This document shows, one piece after another, positions 57,080 through 64,000 of a stretch of DNA of 64,000 nt. Within the stretch, counting starts at the first letter, position 1; each line of letters begins with the position of its first letter. Source of the stretch: Gari tellinella (lineage: Eukaryota > Mollusca > Bivalvia > Cardiida > Psammobiidae). The notes under the pieces were generated by a model. The model ran no database searches. It saw only the letters and a list, made by a program, of their open reading frames with translations, and was not told the origin of the DNA. Made by a program: the position numbers and the translations under genes. The stretch lies in the NCBI GenBank assembly GCA_922989275.2, contig OV277869.1, forward strand, positions 40,346,189-40,410,188. The letters run 5' to 3'.

Positions 57080-57328
57080 TTAACACTTTCACTCTTAATG
57101 ACGTCAAAAAGCGCATTTGCAAACAGTTTGAATCCTGATCAGACGCCGCGTAACGCGGCGTCTGATCAGGATCCAAACTGTTTGACACTCGTATCGATAT
57201 GTTTTAATTCATACTACATCGGATCTTACTTTGAAACGATCTTACAAACAACAAATTTGTAGCAGACGACAATGAAACGGTGAAGGGGTAATTAATTGCT
57301 CACGATTAATTTGGCAGCGAAAGAGAAC
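57080..57328 (-). mobile_element. Family B MITE, inverted
   Basis: TTAACACTTTCACTCTTAAT, AAAAAGCGCATTTGC; hairpin GAATCCTGATCAGACGCCG / CGGCGTCTGATCAGGATCC with core CGTAACG; GCAGACGACAATGAAACGG, ending TTTGGCAGCGAAAGAG. Confidence 0.85.
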
Positions 57329-57536
57329 TACAGCGTGTTATAAACATCGCACCGATTTGTGCAGGTTGTGTTTTTCAACATTGATACCCCCAGACAGAAC
57401 TACTGACCTTAATGAAAAGAATAATTCACAAATACGTTCCTTCTACATACAAATAGTGTAACGAAAAATGTGCGTTTCTTTTTGTACTGAGTGTACATAT
57501 CTCAGAAGTACGGAGATGTCTGAGACATGCTACTGC

Positions 57537-57781
57537 TTAACCCTTTCACTGTCAATGATGCCAAAAGATGCATTTGCAAACAGTTTGGATCCTGATCAAA
57601 CACCGGGTAACGCGATGCCTGATAAGGAATTAAAACTTGACACCTCGTTTCGAAAGCAGGATCCAAACTGCTTGACACTCATTTCAATATTTCTTAAGTC
57701 AAAATACCTTTTTAAATTTTAAGAAATAAAAGCAGACGACAATAGTTAAAAATTGATGACGTCATAGTAGTTCAGGGGTTA
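57537..57781 (-). mobile_element. Family B MITE, inverted, with inserted bases in the hairpin
   Basis: TTAA|CCCTTTCACTGTC to GTTCAGGGGTTA. Hairpin left arm GGATCCTGATCAAACACCGG and right arm GCAGGATCCAAACTGC are separated by extra sequence; GCAGACGACAATAG follows. Confidence 0.75.
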
Positions 57782-57864
57782 CCCTTGGAAGGCATCCAAA
57801 CTGCTTGCTTGAAACTGATTTAGCATAAATTACGTCTATGAGGGGATTAAGGTTTTTCTACATG

Positions 57865-58114
57865 TACAGTGGAGAATCTGTTATTCTTTCCCAATAAACG
57901 CGTTTACGCTAAAACTATTATTTCCAATACAAACAGTTTGGAGCCAGATCAGACGCCGGGTAACCCGGCGTCTGATCAGGCTCCAAGCTGTTTGCCACCA
58001 AGATAAACATGACATATCAGAATTGTCCAAATGTTGTACTTTTCTACGTTTTAGTGTTTTGCGTTTGCGTACGTTTGCGTTTAAACGGGAAAGAATAACA
58101 GATTCTCCACTGTA
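57865..58114 (+). mobile_element. Family A MITE, complete, 250 bp
   Basis: TACAGTGGAGAATCTGTTAT to ATAACAGATTCTCCACTGTA: 28-bp perfect ends. Hairpin GGAGCCAGATCAGACGCCGG / CCGGCGTCTGATCAGGCTCC with core GGTAACC. Good family reference. Confidence 0.95.
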
Positions 58115-58174
58115 GTGAACAGTCGAGAAGATGTTAAACTCTCCAAATAAATGCGTTTACGCTAAAAACTGTTA

Positions 58175-58833
58175 TCCTGTCACGTGCCTATTTCCCTGAC
58201 GGATAAAGGGGTGACAGATAAACTTTGCTTTATTATGCTATGTGGTCACATGACCGATGTTATTATGTCAAGTGGTCACATGAACTGTAGCCGGAACTAC
58301 TTTTTTCACCGAGACGCTTATTTTTCCCGCTGTTAGGAAAGGTATTCTTAAACTCTTTCAACAGGATCCGACGTGTAACGACGTTTATTCGAACAATTCG
58401 ATGCAACCAAAGCGTTATAGAGTACGCGCCACCAATCGCTTGTTATGCTACTTCTATAACTGTCCACCTTTTAGATTTCCTGAGTGAAAAACACTAGATT
58501 TTTAAAGATTCTTTTATTTGTTTTCAACGAAACTAGGATGTGACGTCACTAACGTCATCTATATAATAGCGCGCTTTCCTAGCGTAACATAGTTCTTTAG
58601 TGAGGATCTTATCTAGACCAAAAATGATTCTAACTTTAAAAAAAGCATTTTCTATTTATTTTATTATTGTGACAAGGATAAATAGAATATTTGGTGACTA
58701 GCTTTGAATGAGAAATGTTATCTGGCTCGGCTTCTGAAAATATCAGGTTCGCCTGCGGCTCACCAGATATATTCATCCGCCTTGCCAGATAACATTTCTC
58801 ATTCAAAGCTAGTCACCAAATATTCTCTATTTA
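58175..58833 (+). mobile_element. Fold-back element, copy 2
   Basis: 659 bp, same length as copy 1. Hairpin near 58687-58827 with 42-nt arms that match perfectly. The following unit begins at 58834 without a spacer. Confidence 0.88.
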
Positions 58834-59493
58834 TCCTGTCACGTGCCTGTTTTCCTGACGGATAAAGGGGTGACAGATAAACTTTGCTTTATTATGCTAT
58901 GTGGTCACATGACCGATGTTATTATGTCAAGTGGTCACATGACCTGTAGCCCGAACTACTTTTTTCACCGAGACGCTTATTTTTCCCGCTGTTAGGAAAG
59001 GTATTCTAAAACTCTTTCAACAGAATCCCGACGTGTAACGACGTTTATTCGAACTATTCGATGCAATCAAAGCGTTATAGAGTACGCGCCACTAGTCGCT
59101 TGCTGACATACTTCTATAAGTGTCCACCTTTTAGATTTCCTGAGTGAAAAACACTAGATTTTTAAAGGTTCTTTTATTTCTTTTCAACGTAACTAGGATG
59201 TGACGTCACTGACGTCATCTATATAATAGCGCGCTTTCCTAGAATAACATAGTTCTTTAGTGAGAATCTTATCTGGACCAAAAATGACTCTAGCTTTAAA
59301 AAAAGCATTCTCTATTTATTTTACTATTGTGACAAGGATAAATAGAATATTTGGTTCCTATCTTTGAATGAGAAATGTTATCTGGCTCGGCTTCTGAAAA
59401 TATCAGGTTCGCCTGCGGCTCACCTGATATATTCATCCGCCTTGCCAGATAACATTTCTCATTCAAAGCTAGTCACCAAATATTCTCTATTTA
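58834..59493 (+). mobile_element. Fold-back element, copy 3, tandem to copy 2
   Basis: About 95 percent like copy 2 by eye. Left hairpin arm altered (GGTTCCTATC for GGTGACTAGC), right arm intact. Confidence 0.88.
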
Positions 59494-59876
59494 TCTCCAT
59501 TGCAAACAGTTTGGAGACAGGGTCCAAACTGTTTGCAACTCAGATTTTTAAAACATAGTGAGAAAGGTCAATAAGTTGTTATTTTCTACATTTTCTTGCA
59601 ATTGATTGACGCATTCTCCAGTGTATGTGCCCACTGGTAGTAAAACGAACCAGAAGAGAACTTGTACATGTATATAAAGTCCTATAGTTCACACAGACCC
59701 TAAGCTGGCATAACAATTTCATAAGCTTCTGCCATTTAGTATGACAATTTATAAATGTCAGAGAGTTCTATAATTATAGGCTTTATCAATGTACTGAAAA
59801 ACCTGCAAACAACGACCGCCCAATGAAAGGCAACAAATGTTTCTTTACAGTTTGCTGCAAAATGCTGAAATGCAAG

Positions 59877-59931
59877 TCAAAAGTAATGCAGAAAGCTCCT
59901 AAATGAGCTTTCTGCATTACTGTTGTCTTGA
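59877..59931. repeat. Palindrome AGTAATGCAGAAAGCTC
   Basis: CAAAAGTAATGCAGAAAGCT, CCTAAATG, AGCTTTCTGCATTACTGTTG. It resembles the D hairpin in design but with another core. Confidence 0.75.
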
Positions 59932-60130
59932 ATTAATTATTTTTTAAAAATAAGGCAACAAGTTTGTTTCCTTCTATTTACGCGGCATTTTAACACAGTT
60001 TCAGTTGTATATAGAAATGTCAAAGAAATAATTGATTCCGCAAAAATTAACCAAACATTAACAGTTTATATAATAGACCTAATTTTGCATGATGTCAATT
60101 CTGTGCTGAACGAATATTTGAAACAATGTA

Positions 60131-60370
60131 TACAGTGGAGAATCTGTTATTCTTTCCCAATAAACGCGTTTACGCTAAAACTATTATTTGCAGTGCAAAC
60201 AGTTTGGAGCCCGATCAGACGCCGGGTAACCCGGCGTCTGATCAGGCTCTAAACTGTTTGCCACCAAGATAAACAAGAATTATCAGAATTGTCCAAAAGT
60301 TGTTCTTTTCTACGTTTTAGTGCTTTGCGTTTGCGTTTAAACGGAAAAGAATAACAGATTCTCCACTGTA
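60131..60370 (+). mobile_element. Family A MITE, complete, 240 bp
   Basis: Same ends and hairpin as 57865-58114. Lacks one GCGTACGTTT repeat near the right end. Confidence 0.95.
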
Positions 60371-60406
60371 CATGAAATGTACATATACAGTCGGGGAGGC
60401 TGTTAA

Positions 60407-60618
60407 TACAGTGAAGAAGACATTATTATTTCCCAATAAACGCGTTAACGCGAAAACTATTCCTGAAAATGAACGATTAGTTTTGGTCTGAATGGCATTC
60501 AGTTTGGGCCTCGTTAGACACCGGGTTACACGGCGTCTCATCTGGCTCCAAATTTGTTTGCAATGGAATTTTTTCGCAACAACGCGTTTTGAGGGAAAAT
60601 AAAGACTTAGCCACTGTA
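60407..60618 (+). mobile_element. Family A MITE, diverged
   Basis: TACAGTGAAGAAGACATT to CTTAGCCACTGTA. Hairpin GGGCCTCGTTAGACACCGGG / CACGGCGTCTCATCTGGCTC. Confidence 0.8.
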
Positions 60619-60646
60619 TGTTGGGGTTAACGCCTTTGTTTTGAAA

Positions 60647-60896
60647 TACAGTGGAGAATCTGTTATTCTTTCCCGTTTAAACGCAAACGTACGCAAACGC
60701 AAAGCGCTAAAACGTAGAAAAGAACAACTTTTGGACAATTCTGATATTTCATGTTTATCTTGGTGGCAAAAAGTTTGGAGCCTGATCAGACGCCGGGTTA
60801 CCCGGCGTCTGATCTGGCTCCAAACTGTTTGTATTGGAAATAATAGTTTTAGCGTAAACGCGTTTATTGGGAAAGAATAACAGATTCTCCACTGTA
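60647..60896 (-). mobile_element. Family A MITE, complete, inverted
   Basis: Reverse-complement orientation of 57865-58114, with nearly identical sequence: CAAAAGTTGT block reversed, hairpin GGAGCCTGATCAGACGCCGG with core GGTTACC. Confidence 0.95.
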
Positions 60897-61143
60897 TAAT
60901 ATACATGTAATGATAGTAAATCAGTACAAACTATACAAATAACTTTTAAAATTTATTTAAAAAATAGAATGCACAATACCAAAATTATTTCCTATAGAAG
61001 AAAATATTAAAGAGAAAGAAAAATACAACAGCAATTAAAATCACATAATTTGAACAAAGGCATCGGTACTGAAATCAAATAAATGTTTTCGAACGTTTAT
61101 ATTGAACAATGTAGAACACGTTATTCTTTCTCTAAAACGCTTA

Positions 61144-61392
61144 TTCAGTGGAGAAAACGTTATTCTTTACAATAAACGCGTTTTCGCTAAATATTTTTTC
61201 CCCATTGCAAACAGTTTGGAGCCAGATCAGACGCCGGTAACCTGGCGTCTGATGAGGCTCCAAACTGTTTGTCACTCAGGTAAAAATGAACATTTCAAAT
61301 TGTCAAAAAGTTGTCAATTTCTAGATTTTATTTGAGTGCTTTTGCGTTTCGTTTGCGTCTAAATGGGAAAGAATAACGTTTTTTCCATTGTA
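61144..61392 (+). mobile_element. Family A MITE, subfamily with AAAACG ends
   Basis: TTCAGTGGAGAAAACGTTAT to ATAACGTTTTTTCCATTGTA. Hairpin GGAGCCAGATCAGACGCCGG / CTGGCGTCTGATGAGGCTCC. Confidence 0.88.
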
Positions 61393-61417
61393 GGCTAGAA
61401 ACTGTATGGTCGTCGAA

Positions 61418-61488
61418 AACAATTTGGGGTCAGATCAGACGCCGGGTAACACAGCGTCTGATGATGACCCAAGTCCAAACTATTTCTA
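61418..61488. repeat. Solo hairpin
   Basis: AACAATTTGGGGTCAGATCA, GACGCCGGGTAACACAGCGT, GATGATGACCC with an extra three bases. Confidence 0.65.
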
Positions 61489-61530
61489 AAAGTTGTTCAT
61501 TGTATTGCAATTATTTTGCATTGGGTTGTA

Positions 61531-61745
61531 TTAAACTTATTACCCCACATCCTGTTTCTAGTTTTGAAGACAGATTACCACTTAAAGCAGGCTGAAAGTA
61601 AAGAAGAATGTGCCTTAAGACGCATTCTACTTTACTTTCAGTCTGTTTTAAGATACCACTCCTAGAAAACAGAAACTATTATAGAACATATTCAAGTCTA
61701 GGATGGAATTATTTTCTGCAGTGGCGGAATAAATTGCGTATTTAA
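61531..61745 (+). mobile_element. Family D MITE, adjoining the next copy
   Basis: TTAAACTTATTACCCCACAT at the left; hairpin AGCAGGCTGAAAGTAAAGAA / TCTACTTTACTTTCAGTCTG; the right end runs into the TTAA at 61742. Confidence 0.8.
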
Positions 61746-62007
61746 CCCATTACCCCATAGCCTTTTTCTAGTAGTTGAGATGGGTGACCTTTTAAAGCAG
61801 GTTGAAAGTAAAGCAGAGTGCGCCCTAGGGCGCATTCTGCTTTACTTTCAGCCTGCTTTAAGTTACTATCTGCTAGGATATAAAAAAAAATTCTTATGGT
61901 ACATATTCATGACAGTATAAAATGGAACTATTTCTTTGGCGGATGAATAAAATGAATGCGCTAAAAGTCGCTTCTATAAGGGAAAGGGTTATGGGGTAAT
62001 GGATTAA
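61742..62007 (+). mobile_element. Family D MITE, complete with TTAA at both ends
   Basis: TTAA|CCCATTACCCCATAGCC to GGTTATGGGGTAATGGA|TTAA. Hairpin AGCAGGTTGAAAGTAAAGCA / TGCTTTACTTTCAGCCTGCT with centre GCGCCCTAGGGCGC. Confidence 0.92.
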
Positions 62008-62042
62008 ATTGATGTGAAAGAATACAGTGGAGAAAATGTTAA

Positions 62043-62248
62043 CCCTTAGCCCGCCAAATAAATTGTCGTCTGCTATATTTCTCGTCCGCTTCAAGTTTCA
62101 AAGTGCTTCAAAGTTGCTCAAAATTGCTGAAAATGTTGTCCGAGTGTCAAACAGCTTGGATCCGGATGAGACGCCGAGTTACTCGGCGTCTCATCTGGAT
62201 CCAAGCTGTTTGCATATGGAGCTATAGTCGTGAGTGGCAGGCTAAGGG
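62043..62248 (+). mobile_element. Family E MITE with TTAA duplication, nested in family A
   Basis: TTAA|CCCTTAGCCCGCCAAAT to GAGTGGCAGGCTAAGGG|TTAA. Hairpin CTTGGATCCGGATGAGACGC / GCGTCTCATCTGGATCCAAG with core CGAGTTACTCG. piggyBac-like ends. Confidence 0.9.
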
Positions 62249-62294
62249 TTAATATTTTCCTACTTCACGCGTTCACGCTAAAACTATTATTCCA

Positions 62295-62365
62295 TTGCAA
62301 ACAGTTTGAAGCCAGATCAGACGCCGAGTAACCCCTGCGTCAGATCAGGCTCAAAACTGTTTGCT
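62295..62365. repeat. Hairpin of the split family A element
   Basis: TTTGAAGCCAGATCAGACGC / TGCGTCAGATCAGGCTCAAA; core CGAGTAACCCC is no longer paired. Confidence 0.7.
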
Positions 62366-62520
62366 TCTTAGATTAAAACAAATCTGTAATAACACATGTA
62401 TGTCTTCCTAACTATATGTAGTCCTTATTCTGCGGATGAAAAGTGACTGAATATCTGCCAGTAGTTTGGAGTCAGGCTACACACCATAGAACTCGACGTC
62501 TTGACCAGGGCCCAAGGTTA

Positions 62521-62632
62521 AAGAGCTTTTGAGTTTGTTCTCAAGCAATTTGATTGGTCAAATTTGAGCCTGTGCTCAAATCTGAACAATCAAATGCTTG
62601 ATAACGACTTCAGACTTAACTCAAAAGCTTTA
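62521..62632. repeat. TCAAGCATTTGA palindrome, copy 2
   Basis: AAGAGCTTTTGAGTTTGTTC, TCAAGCAATTTGATTGGTCA, then the inverse GAACAATCAAATGCTTGATA, ACGACTTCAGACTTAACTCA, AAAGCTTT. Confidence 0.8.
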
Positions 62633-62769
62633 TTACCTTGGAGCAAGTCTTCAAACTGTCTGAAACTTATGCCCGTGTTTCTTCAATTAAAATGGTATAA
62701 AACAAATTAGATTATTTAGTACGAAAAGTTTACGATATATTTGCAAGATGTTGGTCGGATAGGTGTTTG

Positions 62770-63007
62770 GACCCGTATTACTAAATGTCATACGACAAAA
62801 ACGATCGTAAGTTAAACATTTAAAATATATTAACTTCTGATTTCTCCATCTAATCCTGTCCTATGACATATATGTGGAATTGTATTTCCAAGACAATTCC
62901 AAAAGAGATGTCACAAGACAGGATGAGATGGAGAAATAAATGATAATTGAGAAATTCAGAATATGACTTACGACAATATTTGTCTTACGACGTTTCGTAA
63001 AACTGAC
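62770..63007. mobile_element. Palindromic MITE with TCGTAAGT repeats, copy 2
   Basis: ACCCGTATTACTAAATGTCA ... GACGTTTCGTAAAACTGACC ends; inner palindrome CCATCTAATCCTGTCCTATG / CACAAGACAGGATGAGATGG. Confidence 0.65.
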
Positions 63008-63421
63008 CCCTGGTGTTCAACTATTGGGAACTTATCATATTTTCAGACCATTCGATTGGTATAGACGACCAAAATTCGAATGGATATAAAGGGTCCCAAG
63101 AAGCTGGCCGGAATGTACAGGGGTTAGTCGTATTGAAATATATTTAAACATTCTCTATGAAAACACTGGAAAACAGATGGCAAACTTCTTTCTTTTTTTT
63201 TTTAAAAAAAACCCAGCAAATTTAATATTTTCATTGCCATTATGACGTACATGTAAATACCCGTTTTACGCAACCGAAATAGACGGGTTTGTCTTGGTGG
63301 CAGAGTCGAGAGTGACGCTGTTCATTGTTCGTAAATTTGGTCTTGCCCATGGCAAGGGTTTATCTTTTTCATTGAACTGACATATTTTTAACATAAATAA
63401 TTTTTCTATAGTAATTTGTGA

Positions 63422-63629
63422 CAGGGCTGCCATAAGTTGATCATGAACAATTCGAATAATTCCAAATATTCTATTTTGCAAACGCAATTACTTAAAGCAT
63501 ATTAAAAGTAAAGCAGAATGCGCTTTAAGGCGCATTCTGCTATACTTTCAATCTGCTTTAAGCTAGATCTACCATCTGCTAGGACAAAACTCAAAATATT
63601 TCGGAAAAACCGGAGACATGACAGCCCTG
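63422..63629. mobile_element. Family G MITE (hAT-like ends) with family D hairpin, copy 2
   Basis: CAGGGCTGCCATAAGTTGAT at the left and ACATGACAGCCCTG at the right. Inside: AAAAGTAAAGCAGAATGCGC, TTTAAGGCGCATTCTGCT, ATACTTTCAATCTGCTTTA and CATCTGCTAGGAC. Confidence 0.85.
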
Positions 63630-63727
63630 TTTTGCGTTTAAAATAGGTGGCTCTGTAACCTAAATGTGGAAACTGACATGAACTGATGATGATAATTGTT
63701 TCTCTGAAATTATCTATTTTGCAGGCG

Positions 63728-63960
63728 TACAGTGGAGAATCTGTTATTCTTTCCCGTTTAAACGCAAACACTAAAACGTAGAAAAGAACAACTTTTGGAC
63801 AATTCTGATAATTCTTGTTTATCTTGGTGGCAAACAGTTTGGAGCCTGATCAGACGCCGGGTTACCCGGCGTCTGATCTGGCTCCAAACTGTTTGCACTG
63901 CAAATAATAGTTTTAGCGTAAACGCGTTTATTGGGAAAGAATAACAGATTCTCCACTGTA
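63728..63960 (-). mobile_element. Family A MITE, complete, inverted
   Basis: TACAGTGGAGAATCTGTTAT to ATAACAGATTCTCCACTGTA, hairpin GGAGCCTGATCAGACGCCGG / CCGGCGTCTGATCTGGCTCC. Lacks about 17 bp of the GCGTTTGCGTACG block. Confidence 0.95.
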
Positions 63961-64000
63961 TCTGCTCATCACAAAACGAACTACATTTTTCTTTGTTTGC

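Larger units (their letters stand above)
58117..59625 (+). mobile_element. Family A MITE split by two tandem fold-back elements
   Basis: Left part 58117-58174 (GAACAGTCGAGAAGATG ... GCTAAAAACTGTTA) and right part 59494-59625 (TCTCCATTGCAAACAGTTTG ... GCATTCTCCAGTGTA) rejoin to a family A element. Confidence 0.85.
62023..62385 (+). mobile_element. Family A MITE split by a family E MITE
   Basis: TACAGTGGAGAAAATG (62023-62038) is separated from TATTTTCCTACTTCACGCG (62253 onward) by the E element. The right half keeps the hairpin GAAGCCAGATCAGACGCCG; the right terminal repeat is not found. Confidence 0.82.

Noticed and set aside
58175..59493. Helitron assignment for the fold-back elements
   Set aside because: Start TC and insertion near an A/T site fit, but there is no CTRR end and the hairpin is far larger than usual.
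59364..59558. ORF over the fold-back element end
   Set aside because: It runs through a hairpin arm; the same frame in copies 1 and 2 is not maintained.
60607..60906. ORFs on both strands of family A copies
   Set aside because: Palindromic MITEs give open frames on both strands; these peptides recur with every copy and are non-coding.

Overview
The window looks like AT-rich nuclear DNA from a lophotrochozoan animal, most likely a bivalve mollusc. The support is long introns, PAN/apple plus C-type-lectin exons and a secreted S1 protease, several non-LTR retrotransposon families, and a very high load of short palindromic transposons. There is no operon, no bacterial-type gene spacing and no complete RNA gene. 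The species is an inference.

Host genes are few and all on the minus strand. A PAN exon (2884-3050) joins in phase to a C-type lectin-like exon (90-288) that carries a frame break; that gene runs off the left edge. A second lectin-like last exon (11027-11427) has one in-frame TGA. A two-exon chymotrypsin-fold protease (32898-33658 plus 34772-34811) is intact and has a transposon in its intron. A tiny two-exon candidate (56241-56528) is weak.

Retrotransposons: a decayed LINE on plus (12860-15174); another, 5'-truncated, on minus (23712-26219); and an almost intact APE/RT LINE on plus (40047-46025) that ends in a TATC microsatellite. DNA transposons: a mariner (8439-9739), a PIF/Harbinger (27158-29396), two Tc1-like remnants (49204-49740 and 52388-52974), and a 2.5-kb non-autonomous element carrying AGGTCA-rich tandem arrays (43440-45954, with a partial second copy at 53278-55695).

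The rest is dominated by small palindromic elements. I name families by termini: A (TA + CAGTGGAGAA), B/E/F (TTAA + CCCTT), C (TACAGTGCTCCCTC), D (TTAA + CCCATTACCCC), G (CAGGGCTGCC). Families A, B, C and E all carry the same central hairpin (GATCAGACGCC type); D and G share a second hairpin (AAAGTAAAGCAGAATGCGCC type). This sharing of one hairpin among elements with unrelated ends is the most unusual signal in the window. Nested insertions give a clear order of events: Harbinger into A, a tandem fold-back element into A, E into A, the 2.5-kb element into the LINE, and a GC-rich element into the second copy of the 2.5-kb element.
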